A stretch of 64,000 nt of DNA from Adiantum capillus-veneris. Taxonomy: Eukaryota > Streptophyta > Polypodiopsida > Polypodiales > Pteridaceae. Below are positions 21,501 through 31,852 of the stretch, piece after piece. Each line of letters opens with the position of its first letter. Positions within the stretch are counted from its first letter, which is position 1. The stretch is taken from NCBI GenBank assembly GCA_014529385.2, contig CM043966.1, forward strand, positions 100,156,087 to 100,220,086. Direction: 5' to 3'. The notes beneath the pieces are model-generated. The model searched no databases. It saw only the letters and a list, made by a program, of their open reading frames with translations, and had not been told where the DNA came from. A program made the translations under genes and the position numbers.

Positions 21501-21503
<3 letters not shown>
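16566..21503 (-). other. Interior of the LARD-like element, no recognisable gene
   Basis: Both strands lack long open frames. The longest minus-strand frame next to the purine tract (16772-16563, 69 codons) is not recognised. A GA run lies at 19230-19252. The phrase ATATGTCGTCGATTT occurs twice (about 19497 and 21046), hinting at old internal duplication. Confidence 0.6.
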
Positions 21504-21593
<90 letters not shown>

Positions 21594-21596
21594 GAA

Positions 21597-21661
<65 letters not shown>
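21504..21661. repeat. Compound (GA)n microsatellite
   Basis: Two long GA runs (21504-21589 and about 21608-21661) are separated by a short ACCGAGAAAGAGAGACAAA spacer. They lie about 75 bp from the primer-binding site, in the transcribed leader of the LARD-like element. Confidence 0.95.
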
Positions 21662-21663
<2 letters not shown>

Positions 21664-21737
21664 CATGCCCTAAGCCATGCACGAATATGAAGCAAGCCCC
21701 TTCTCCTTCCCTCCTCCATGGCCTTCCTCTCCCCGAG

Positions 21738-21748
21738 CTCTGATACCA
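21738..21748 (-). other. Primer-binding site of the LARD-like element
   Basis: CTCTGATACCA on the plus strand, i.e. TGGTATCAGAG on the minus strand, next to the 5' LTR. It is complementary to initiator tRNA-Met. Confidence 0.85.
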
Positions 21749-21749
21749 A

Positions 21750-21924
21750 TATAAGAAACTAGGCAACTAGGCTCTGATAGATCCTCCTCCCAACCTCCCT
21801 TTATAGGGTGGGCTCCTAGCCCCTTGCCCTAGACGGATCCCCTGTCCACACTGCCTAGCCCGGCCCGTGGCCGTAGTCCTTGTGCCTAGCCTAGTTCTTA
21901 GGGTACAGGACCCGTGTCCTGACA
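21750..21924 (-). repeat. 5' LTR of the LARD-like element
   Basis: 175 bp, matching 16377-16551 with about six differences. It is followed on the plus strand by the CCTAT target duplicate. Confidence 0.88.
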
Positions 21925-21961
21925 CCTATCCCTAGAAAAATGTGGCAATAATGAGGCTGGA

Positions 21962-22133
21962 TATGCAAGCTTTTGTTTGGGCATGGAAGAATGTGTCAAA
22001 AGGCATGTAAGGATACTGAGTATGCAAGCTTTTTTTTGGGAATAGAAGAATGTGTCAAAAGGCCTGTAAGGAGACTGAGTATGTAAGCTTTTGTTTGGGC
22101 ATGGAAGAATGTGTCAAAAGGCATGTAAGGAGG
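21962..22133. repeat. 59 bp tandem repeat, about 2.9 copies
   Basis: Units start at 21962, 22021 and 22080, each with TATG(C/T)AAGCTTTT, a GAAGAATGTGTCAAAAGG core and a GTAAGGA end. The units are 59 bp apart, with few differences. Confidence 0.85.
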
Positions 22134-23560
22134 ATTTTCATCAAAGGTGATGCTATATTGATTGCACGACAAGTTCAAGGGCACAAGGTAAATCAAGAGG
22201 TCATGAAGAGCTAAGAAAGTATTTGAAGTCTTTTATTTCTTTTCAAATATGACATGTATCCAGAAACATGAATGTAAGAGCTCATGATCTGGCAGAACTA
22301 GTGTTCACAACGAATGTGCATGTACTGAGAATTAAAAACTCAAAACATCTTGGAAGAGAGTCCCTTCATGAGGAAGAGCATGTATTGAAAATGGATTTTT
22401 GCAAGAAAAGGATTTACACCAAGAAGCCTATGCCAAGATGATGCTCAAAACAGCTCCAACCACAAGGCAGCTAATAATTGGCAGTTGTGGAGGCTGAAAA
22501 CAGGGTTTGGTGGTACAAAAAAAGGACCATTTTTTTCCACTTTATTGGTACTAATGATAAAGTGGGGACCGGTAAAACTTTTGTAGCTTGTGTCAAAACT
22601 TGTCGAAGTTTGTTTTTTATGTTCTTATTTCCAAGATGTATCCAATGATATACAATATGATAGTGATTTCTTTTGGACTTTGATAAATTGCATTGCAAAG
22701 ATTTGTCAAAGATATTGTCAAGGAAAACCAATTTTGTACCATCATCCCTTGCTTTCAGCCGGGAAGAAATTATGCAAAGCCACTACTGACAATGAATCAA
22801 ATGGAGAGCATGCAAACAAGTGTAAGTAAGTTTGGGAAACTTTTGATAGAATGGTCAAGCTTATGGGTCTTACAAGCACAACAGAGGAGCAACACCAATC
22901 ATTTCAAGTGATGTTGGCGGATTTCACCAATCATTTCAAGTGATGTTGGCGGATTTCACCAAGATCTTCACCCTTGCTTGGGGTGAGAGTAACATCACAC
23001 ATTAATGGTAACCGTATCACATAGTGAAAGTATTATAAGAGTTTTTTTTAATTTCATAATTTGCATCATTTTTGCGTGTGAATAACATATCTTATTTGCA
23101 CATGGAGCATTTTTTATGCACAAATATGGTTTGCTTGAGATTTTCAGCATTCGAGGTATGGAGAAGACCCATTATCAAGCGAGGGGGTATATTTTAAAAA
23201 TGCTCGACATGGTGATGGTGGTACAGTCTAATTATTTGGAAGAGAAGTTCAATTGGTTCTTCTACATGAAATTTACTTGTAAGCTCACTATGGAGCGTGC
23301 ACAACAATCCAAGATTGCAAAAAGTTCCGCAAATTGAGTCTCCAAGAGTATCGCAACAAGTGGCGAATGTGATAAGGCCCGTCAAGCATGCAACATGGTG
23401 CCAACACAAGGTCTAGCAAGGGTCAAGGTGGATTCAGTGCATATAATACTCAATGTCTATAGATTCAATTCGATTAAATTTTGGGCGTGGAAAGCACCCT
23501 TTAAAAAAATAAAAGATTAAAAAAAAATAGTGAAAAAGGGCCCTTCTAAAATAGGTCCTT
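22134..23560. other. No recognised gene; contains a 32 bp tandem duplication
   Basis: Short plus-strand frames (for example 22590-22829 and 23116-23337) are not recognised and show no conserved motif. A perfect 32 bp direct duplication containing CAATCATTTCAAGTGATG lies at 22893-22956. From about 23410 the sequence resembles 15690-15888, upstream of the other H3-tail copy. Confidence 0.5.
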
Positions 23561-23569
23561 ATAAATATA

Positions 23570-23577
23570 AGATTCAC
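23570..23577 (+). promoter_or_regulatory. TATA box of H3-tail copy 3
   Basis: TATAAATA lies 49 bp before the ATG at 23626, downstream of a GGGCCC. It is equivalent in position to the boxes before the other two copies. Confidence 0.5.
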
Positions 23578-23625
23578 TCACTTGTTCTTTCTCTCATTCT
23601 CACAGGTGATCTCCCACCATACCCC

Positions 23626-23733
23626 ATGGTGTGCACCAAAGACACAACCAAGGAGCATCTGCCTGCCAACAAGAACATCTCCAAGGTTGCGAGAAGCCAT
23701 GGCTCAGAAACACATGGACGCCTCTCGAGCTAG
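23626..23733 (+). pseudogene. H3-tail-like copy 3 (truncated)
   Basis: The frame starts MVCTKDTTKEHLPANKNISK and stops after 35 codons. Its residues 5-15 nearly match copy 2 at 15889 (TKQTAKEHLPAN), which itself matches the H3 tail start; here Lys4 is kept but Arg2 and Arg8 are lost. The upstream region, including the GGTGA(T/G)CTC phrase just before the ATG and the TATA box, is shared with copy 2. No histone fold follows. It is a diverged duplicate, with a weaker H3 resemblance than the other two, recognised mainly through copy 2. Confidence 0.45.
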
Positions 23734-24440
23734 AAGAGAGTGAGAGGAGACACTCTTAATTAACAAGATCTTGAGACTTGATTAAAATAAAGACCAATTT
23801 AGGAATTTTGGGACTCATTCAAGTCCCACTTTTTTTAAAATAGACACTCAAAAGTTAAGGACTATTGAGAAAATAGAACTCTATAAGGGATAACATACCA
23901 AGGTATTCTTAGAACCAAAGCCAAGCTACCTAAGCTAAATCCACTATGAAAATTTTGTTCAGACATTGAGATAATTTGAGTATACCATTGCTTAGTTTAA
24001 TCCTACAAATCTTGCTTTTCATCTATCCCACCACTATAACCTAACGATAGGTTTCAAATCAAAAGAAGATGCTAAGTTGAAACTTAACCTAGAGTAGAGG
24101 AGCCACTATAGAGATATAGCGCTAAAAATTTAGTAATCTTAGGGAAAATTTTGTATAGCTAGTCATTTTTTAAATCTATGGAGTGCATCAAATTCCTCAT
24201 GAGAAAACAAATTAGATAATAACAAGATTGACATTTAAAAAAAGAAAATCAATACTTTTATGAGAATTTAGTTTTTTTAAGGCTTCTTATAGATTAGTTG
24301 ACACACTCAAGCTCTACTAATGGAACACCTTTGACATAACCACAAGATGATACACAATATTTTTTTTTTTTTTGGTGACTGTCTGCTTAACTTGCCTATG
24401 GATTTGTTTCTTTTGTAGTGATCATCTACCTATTGGCTAC
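23734..24440. other. AT-rich stretch, no gene seen
   Basis: No open frame or known motif. The phrase around 23795-23820 (AAGACCAATTTAGGAATTTT) is the reverse complement of part of 29404-29435, so some of it belongs to a dispersed repeat also present in the Gypsy-4 LTR flank. A poly-T run lies at 24361. Confidence 0.45.
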
Positions 24441-24860
24441 GCTATACTACCATAAGTGAGATAGAGGCTCAGACTTCAGTTTCAATGCCATCATGTCTGA
24501 TAATGTTTCTCATACTTGAGGCTCAATCTTACATTTGAGCGTCCAAAGCCTGCACCTCACAAAGTGAGAAAGAGGAAGCTTAACTTAAGAATTGAACTGC
24601 AGTTACTGCATCCACCCCACCCACGTGGGAGACATGAAACTTAACATGCTCTAGGTGGGATGGAGGTTCGAATGTAAGTTTGAGCCTCTACCCAACCTAA
24701 GTGAAGAAAAGAAGGCTTGGATTTAACATGTTAGGTAATATGGAGACTCAAACTTAAGTTCAAGGCTCCAACCACCAACACATGTGTGAAATAGGATGCA
24801 TAACCTTAAGCATTAGGTTTGAGCCTTCAGCTTCCTAAGGCTTAAGGTAATGCACTAGAT
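24440..24860. repeat. Diverged copies of the palindrome-bearing repeat
   Basis: Imperfect versions of the palindromic phrase GGCTCGAACTTAAGTTCGAG occur at about 24662-24688 and 24742-24769, with weaker ones at 24466 and 24518. This is the degenerate edge of the array that follows. Confidence 0.6.
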
Positions 24861-27095
24861 AATAAACTAGACACTAAAGATAAGTAATTATGCAGCATGG
24901 AAGGAAAAATAAACTACACATAACTAGAGTCAATGATGAAGTGCAAATTACAAAATGACATGGACCTTATTTCAAAACATCACGACAATTAATCAAAATC
25001 TAGAGGATGCATGAGACATGGACCTTAGTTTATAAGCTCAAGATAATCAATGAAAATTCTAGATGCTCATAAGTCAACAACCATCTTGACTACCATTATC
25101 CACACTACATCAACAACCTTAATTAAACTAACTAATGGCTCTTGCTTGTAGCAACACCCATCAGCCAATGTTTTGAGCCTTTTGTTTCCTACTTAGGTGG
25201 GGTGGCGGCTCGAATTTAAGTTCAAGCCTCCACATTTCTCATGCACAAGATAATAAACTAGACACTAAAGATAAGTAATTATGTAGCATGGAATAAAAAT
25301 TAAACTACACTTAACTAGAATTAATGATGAAGTACAAATTACAAGATGACATGACCTTCTTTCAAAAGATCATGACAATGAATCAAAAGCTGGAGGATGC
25401 ATCAGAGATGAACTTAGTATAAAAGCTCAAGATAATCAATCAAAAATCTAGATGCTCATGAATCAACAACCATCTTGACTTCTATTATCCACATTACATG
25501 AACTACCTTAATTAAACTAACTGATGGCTCTTGCTTGTAGCAACACCCATTAGCCAGTGTTTTGAGTCTTCTGTTTCGTACCTAGGTGGGGTGGAGGCTC
25601 GAACTTAAGCTTGAGCCTCCACATTTCTCATGCACTAGATTGTAAGCCAACATCTTGACTATTGTTATCCACACTACATTGACAACCTTAATTAAACTAA
25701 CAAATGGCTCTTGCTTGTAGAAACATCCCTCAGCTAGTGGTTTGACCCTTCTATTTCCTACTTAGGTGGGTGGAGGCTCAAACTTTAAGTTCGAGCCTCC
25801 ACATTGCTCATGCACTAGATAATAAACTAGACACTAAAGATAAGTAATTATGCAGCATGGAATAAAAAATAAGTTACACATAACTAGAATCAATGATGAT
25901 GTGTAAATTACAAGATGACATGGACCTTATTTAATCAAAAGATTGCGACAATTAATGAAAAACTAGAGGATGCATCAGACATGGACCTTAGTTTAAAAGC
26001 TCAGGATAATCAATGAAAAATCTAGATGCTCATGAGTCAACAACCATCTAGACTATCGTTATCCACATTGCATCAACAACCTTAACTTAAGTAATTGATG
26101 GATCTTGCTTGTAGCAACCCCCCATAGTTAGTGCCATTTGAGCCTTCTGTTCCCTACCTAGGTGGGATGGAGGCTCGAACTTAAGTTCAAGCCTCCACAT
26201 TGCTCATGCACTAGATAATAAACTAGAAACTAAAGAGAAGTAATTATGTAGCATGGAATAAAAATTAAACTACACTTAACTAGAATCAATGCTGAAGTGC
26301 AAATTACAAGATGACATGGGCCTTATTTCAAAATATCACAACAATTAATCAAAATTTGAAGGATGCATCAGAGATGGACCTTAGTTTAAAATTAGCTCAA
26401 GATAATCAATGAAAAAGATAGATGCTCATGAGTCAAAAACCATCTTGACTACCATTATCCACACTACATCAACAACCTTAATTAGAATAATCAATGGCTC
26501 TTGCTTGTAGCAACACCCACCAGGTAGTGGTTTGAGTCTTCAGTTTCCTACCTAGGTGGGAGGGAGGCTCGAACTTAAGTTCAAGCCTCCACATTTCTCA
26601 TGCACTTCATAGTAAACTACCATCTTGACTATCATTATCCACACTGCATCACCAACCTAACAAATGGCTCTTGCTTGTAGCAACACCCCTTAGCTAGTGG
26701 TTTGACCCTTCTTTTTCCTACCTAGGTGGGGTAGAGGCTCGAACTTAAGTTCGAGCCTCCACATTGTTTATGCACTAGATAATAAATTGGACATGAAAGT
26801 TAAGTAATTATGCAGCATGGAATAAAAAATAAGTTACACATAACTAGAATCAATGATGAAGTGCAAGTTACAAGATGACCTTATTTCAAAAGATCACGAC
26901 AATTAATCCAAAAGTTGGAGGATGCATCAAACATGGACCTTAGTTTACAAGTTCAAGATAATCAATGAAAAAGCTAGATGCTCATGAGTCAACAACCAAC
27001 TTGACTACCATTATCCACACTGCATCAACAACTTTAATAAACTAACTAATGGTTTTTGCTTGTAGCAACACCCCTCGGCTAGTGGTCATGCTAGT
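24861..27095. repeat. Higher-order tandem repeat, 960 bp period
   Basis: The marker AATAAACTAGACACTAAAGA (with variants) begins units at 24861, 25252, 25821, 26217 and 26781. Full monomers are 391-396 bp. Every second monomer is followed by a truncated copy of about 170-178 bp, so equivalent positions recur every 960 bp (24861, 25821, 26781). Two full higher-order units and part of a third are present. Each monomer carries a palindromic GAGGCTCGAACTTAAGTTCG-type motif near its end (25204, 25593, 25773, 26169, 26563, 26734). No coding capacity is seen. Confidence 0.85.
26734..26759. repeat. Perfect 26 bp palindrome within the array
   Basis: The arms are GAGGCTCGAACTT and its exact complement, with no loop. 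Other copies in the array differ by one to three bases. Confidence 0.9.
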
Positions 27096-28145
27096 GAGCC
27101 CCATCCCGACTTCATGCCTCTATTCAAAAATGTATGCCGTCCTATACATGATCGCCCAATGTAACAAAAGTTTCACTTGTCTATAGAGCATACCTAGGCT
27201 TTCAGAACACCCATGCCAAATTGCATCTAGGAGAGTTTTAGTACTAGGGCCATCCACTTCCCCCCCAAAACATGTACACATGCCTATACCTATAGACGGG
27301 CCCATCACAACAAAGCACGATCAATATATACCGAGCTCATGCACGTCCCAAGCAAGGATTATTACTGATGGGAATCCCAAACCACTCATGGTACGCATGT
27401 ATATTAGTGCTATTCTCCTAGGGCGTGTGCCCTCAAGAACAACACACTAGTATTAAAGCAAACCATGGCCTCCATTTATTTATGTATTAGTTGCACCCTC
27501 CGAGATTCCAACATAGTAGCTATGCGCATCACGCAGGTAGAGCTAGGTCAGGCACCATGTGGATGCTACAAGTAGTTACTAGAGTTGCAGCTACAATTGT
27601 ACTTGTGCAGCTCCTCCTCAGTCATGCAGGGAGAGGAACAACAGTTACAATAGTTGGGGCTATATTTGGTGGCAATGGGGTTTGTATGGCCAGGAATCTA
27701 TATCATCAGTATCGGTAGGAACCAAGACCTATGCTATAGGCTGATGATACTTGCGCAAAGAACGATAACAGTAAGAATGCTCTCCGTTTAAGGTCAGTAG
27801 TACTAGGCAAAACCTTTTGTACATGTTCCAATGCTGTTGCAAGCACCGTGGCGATGATCTGGAGTGGACTATGGCTTGTGCAATGCAAAGATGCATTCAA
27901 TCAAATTGTGTGTGTGACAGAGAGCAACAATAGTAAGCATGCGATAGAGAGACGGCAAGCAGGCCTTGAGAGACAGTAGACTTAACAACGCTCCGTCACA
28001 TTCAAAATTTGAATTGGCGAGTTACTAGACCTTACAGCTATATCTTTGATTGAGCCTTCAATCTTCCAAACATTAAACCATTTTCTCAACGTGACTTGCC
28101 CCCGGGGCCGATATTTCTTTGCATAAGTTACAAAGTAGATATCTT
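27096..28145. other. No recognised gene
   Basis: Short frames exist (27491-27718 on plus; 28167-27982 on minus, with YAKKYRPRGQVTLRKWFNVW), but none matches a known family. The minus-strand frame has protein-like composition and could be a gene fragment. Confidence 0.4.
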
Positions 28146-28149
28146 TATA

Positions 28150-28545
28150 CCCCAGGCTCAAACCCAAGCTTGAGCCACCTTCTTTTTGTGCTATATAATG
28201 ATGGGGCTTTTGTGTAGCCTCAATTTCTTGTTGGATTGGTTTGAATTTTTTTCTCTTTGCTCATACATCTATATGATGATGTCTCGAACGCAAGCTCGAG
28301 CCACCTTCTTTTTGTGTTACAACGATGAGGCTTTGGTGTAGCCTCAATTTCTTGTTGGAGTCATTTGGAATGTTTTTTCCTTGCTCAGATATCTATATTA
28401 TGATGGCTCAAACCAATCTTGAGCCACCTTCTTTTTGTGTTACGATGATAGAGCTTTTGTGTAGCCTCAATTTCTTGTTGAAGTCATTTGGAATCTTTTT
28501 CTTTGCACATACATCTATATGGCTATGGCTCAAGTTTGATTGTAT
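28150..28545. repeat. Tandem repeat of about 124 bp, three copies
   Basis: The phrase GAGCCACCTTCTTTTTGTG recurs at 28172, 28298 and 28421 (spacings of 126 and 123 bp), followed each time by GTAGCCTCAATTTCTTGTTG. A palindrome-like GCTCGAACGCAAGCTCGAG precedes each unit in variable form, linking it to the 24.4-27.1 kb repeats. Confidence 0.8.
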
Positions 28546-29446
28546 AAGAGAATGGATGCTATCATGGAATTCCCAAGAGGTTTCATACGTATTCCATAAT
28601 AGTTCTTACATTGTGATGTACCACAACATTACGAGAGGAAGGCACCACATACCTAACTAGGTCTTGTGGGGGTAGGGGATCGTTGGTCCATTGGGAAGGC
28701 AAAGTTATCCCCTACCCTCCAACCGCATCTAGCTAGGTGTGAGGTGTATCCAAAAAAGAGCTCACGATCTTTAGCACCTATAAAAAAAAATCATGAGAAA
28801 AAGTCCGTCTCCTTAAGTGAGAGCACAATAGTTTCTTTAGTATTGTGTCTCATCGTAGTCAAGTGTATCAAGATAAAGCAAGCTCTTGTTATGAATGAAC
28901 TTGTGGTGGGATGGTGGCACATATGGAACTTGAGTGTCTTACTGTGCAATGAAGGGTTCAACCTTAAATCGACTCAAGTATTACTAGTGTTTGGTCGCTC
29001 TTGCCTAAGTTTATGCAGTTGGAGTATTTGCACCTCATTTTTTCTTGAAGTATATTGTGCCAAATTCAAGGTATCCACAACTTGAAATCTAGAATTACAT
29101 AGTATAACTTAAGTGACCCTCACGTAGAAGCACAAGCCAAACTCCCCTTTCAAATCTCTAGAAAATGGAGGACATTCAAAATAGTCGCCGCTATATATGC
29201 CTACCATAAGTTCTCTTAATTTCAATAAGTTGAGTGACCCTCACGTAGAAACACAAGCCAAACTCCCCCTTCACATCTTTAATAGATGGAGGTCATGTCT
29301 ACTATAATTTCTCTCTATTTATGAGCTTTATACTTCTCTCTTGCCATAAACTAGACCTATTCAAGTAGCTCCAAGACATCAAAATTGTCCCAAATATGTG
29401 CATTTTTCCCAAAATTCCTAAATTGGTCTTAATACTTAATCTTGAC
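28546..29446. other. Non-coding stretch; right part probably LTR of minus-strand Gypsy-4
   Basis: No gene is recognised. A direct duplication with a period near 119 bp (CCTCACGTAGAAGCACAAGC, about 29117 and 29236) is present. The right end, TTGAC (29442-29446), is the target duplicate of the young gypsy element. Sequence on its left should therefore join 37412 onward as one older LTR or its flank. Confidence 0.5.
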
Positions 29447-29823
29447 TGTCATAATAATCAATATCTAATTCTCCTAAATGATTTTCTCATATTAAACTGA
29501 TCATTTAATGTGGGGAAGGCCAGGGGAGAAAAAGCTAGAATATTGGTTAAGCTAGCAGACCGGCCACAGTAGGGATCCAAAGGAGGGAAAATAGGGATCC
29601 AAAGGGGGGGCCATCTGCAAAAGAGCCATGTGCAACAATGGGCTAAAAATACCCTAAGGTTCAGCCCATTAAGACTTCCAAAATGCTAAGGTTCCAAAAT
29701 TCAAAGGTTGTGTCCAAAGGTCAACCCTAGGGAAAATTGGATGCTTTGTGTGTGCTCTAAAAGTCTTTGCACATCCCTACATGGGAGGGGGCGAGCCCTA
29801 AAGGTAGGGGATGAGAGAGAAAG

Positions 29824-29859
<36 letters not shown>

Positions 29860-31055
29860 GCTCCCTTTACTCAAAGGGAATGAGGGACACATGTCAGCTC
29901 CCTAGGCCAGATGCCCACAAGGTGTGCCCAATTCCTATTGGAAGACCCTTGAAGTGGACCAATGAGAATTAAGCTAGTGTAAATGTAGTTTAATTAATTT
30001 AAAAACATTTAATAAAAGAAACCAATGAGAATTAAGTCTCCTAGAAGACTATTGGGCAGTCTCCCAAAGGGTCCAATGAGCATTCAGAAGCCCCATGGCT
30101 TGCCTGATTTCTATTGGCCAGGAGGCAAAGGGGTCCAATGAGAGTTTAGTTTAATTATTTAATTACCTAAAGCTCTCACAAAAGGGGAAAGGGGAACACA
30201 TGTCAGAAGGCTATCACTTATGCTGCTTAATACCCATTGGCTTGACTTGGGGAGGTCCAATGAGGCAAAAGCCAGACCAAATTAGCAACAAGGGCTCGCC
30301 CAAGAGAGAGAGGGGGCTGATTTTTGCTTGGCATTGACACACACACACACTCACACTTGACCATGTGTGAAGGAAGAATACTCTATCTCCTCCCAAGCTT
30401 TAATGGAGAGCTCATCACCTACTCCAAGCTTGTGAGATAGAAGCCTACATCAACATTCTCTTGGCATGTGGATGCAAATCCAACCAAGAGCCAAGCTTCA
30501 ATGCATTCTCATCTCCTCTACCAAGCTAATTACTAAGCTAAGCTATGCTAATATGAGTGATTATGTGAGGAGATGTACATCTTTCTCGTAAGATACTCCT
30601 TCTTCCTCTCAATCTACTCTCATACCTTGCTAGCTCTCACCATCTTCGAAGGTGTGTGAGGTCTTGGGTCTGAGAACGGGGATAATTCAAGTTGTGTTTG
30701 ATTAAGTGTTTTGCTTGGTGCATGAAGCTTCCATCTTCATTGCACTAGCTAGTCTTGAAGGAACACAAAGAATTGTATTGTACAATGTCTCTCTTGATGG
30801 GAGAAACCATAATACAAAGCCTTTTGGAGGGGGGACCGGCTCCATGCAAATCCGGTCCTCAACTGTTGTCAATAGCTTAATTTCTCTCTCTTTTGAAATT
30901 ATTGTCGATGCTATCTAACTAGGTGTTATGCTTTTTGTTGCTCTCTCCACCCAAGCACTCTTGTAATTCTCATTAGGAATCTATTCTAATGAAATGCCCA
31001 CTATGTTCATGCTAATTTCCGCTACACGTAAGTTATTAGGCCATTAAATGTTACA
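29447..31055 (+). repeat. Gypsy-3 5' LTR
   Basis: 1,609 bp, from TGTCATAATAATC to GTTACA. It contains a (CA)n run at 29825-29857 and another near 30340. A 70-codon open frame (30706-30918) occurs in both LTRs but is not evidently a gene. Confidence 0.93.
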
Positions 31056-31056
31056 T

Positions 31057-31068
31057 TGGTATCAGAGC
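31057..31068 (+). other. Gypsy-3 primer-binding site
   Basis: TGGTATCAGAGC lies one base after the 5' LTR and is complementary to initiator tRNA-Met. Confidence 0.9.
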
Positions 31069-31472
31069 CTAAGGTTTCTCTTTTCTTGCTCAAGAAGGGA
31101 GGTCCTCAAGCTAGCTACAAATGGTTGGTATTACTAATTGCCTGTGAGTAAGTAGAATAGGGATTTTTCAGCCTTGCACTGCGCCTGCCTTCGTGCAGTT
31201 AACAAGGCATCACCGTCGAGAGCTATGGTCTTAATAGTGGAGTCCTACAGGGATTGCCTACGGCTTAACCACTATTGAGCTATTAGAAGCTTGACAGGAG
31301 CCGGTGCTGTTTTGGTGTCGAAAGACCCTCTCTTCTATTCCTTGCAATTAATGGTATTCGAGCCACGGGTACAGTAGCTTGAGTGCTTTTTCTAAAGGGG
31401 TAAAGAGGAGTAGCAACTAGGGCTTGAAGTGCCAAAGTACACCTAAAAAGTTTACACCTAAAAGTTGTTAGA

Positions 31473-31850
31473 ATGGCTGACAATAGTAAAGAGAGTGAAA
31501 TTAATGTTGATAACTTTGATTTTGCTCATGAGCAAGCTACTAATGATGCTTCAATGCTTGTTAACTATCTTGTTTCTAGGCTTCAACAAGCCATGGGCAA
31601 TCCATCTCTCCAAAGTGAAGTGCAACGGCAGCTCCGTGCTCACGGGATTCTCCAAGCTCATCACCATGACGAGAGAACACCTAGGAAGCCTCCTTGTGAG
31701 ACTACCAAAAGAGGTCTCTCTCCGATTCGGGAAGAAGAAGAGAATCCATATGAAGGGCTCAAGAATTTACTTCTTGATGATGCATCTCCTTCCCAAAGGA
31801 GCCTCCACCGAAGGAACGAGAAAGAAGCGAGTCTCCCTCCACCTCGACAG
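31473..31850 (+). pseudogene. Gypsy-3 Gag-like N-terminal segment
   Basis: The ATG at 31473 gives MADNSKESEINVDNF, followed by LVNYLVSRLQQAMGNPS and an Arg/Glu-rich stretch with RGLSPIREEEENPYEG. This resembles the N-terminal arm that precedes the capsid domain in chromovirus Gag, but no capsid domain or CCHC knuckle follows. Around 31780 the coding frame changes to that of the downstream polyprotein, whose Ser/Lys-rich repeats (KKKARKR...PSSP, twice) directly follow. A frame change here could be a mutation or programmed frameshifting; no slippery site was identified with confidence. Confidence 0.55.
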
Positions 31851-31852
31851 AG

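Larger units (their letters stand above)
16377..21924 (-). mobile_element. 5.5 kb non-coding LTR element (LARD-like)
   Basis: Two 175 bp direct repeats (16377-16551 and 21750-21924) end TGTC...TATA on the minus strand and differ at about six positions. The flanks are CCTGT and CCTAT, a 5 bp target duplication with one change. The right repeat adjoins TGGTATCAGAG on the minus strand (initiator tRNA-Met primer site) and the left repeat adjoins AAGGGGGAAGT (polypurine tract). This fixes the orientation. The 5.2 kb interior has no recognisable gag or pol frame, so it is either a large retrotransposon derivative moved in trans or an extremely decayed element. It carries long GA microsatellites near its 5' end. 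Confidence 0.88.

Noticed and set aside
21375-21766. Overlapping Arg-Glu and Ser-Leu repeat frames of about 110 codons
   Set aside because: Pure translations of the (GA)n microsatellite in the LARD-like leader.
30706-30918. 70-codon frame in the Gypsy-3 LTR, repeated at 37057-37269
   Set aside because: It is identical in both copies only because it lies in the LTRs. It has no recognisable domain and no other support as a gene.
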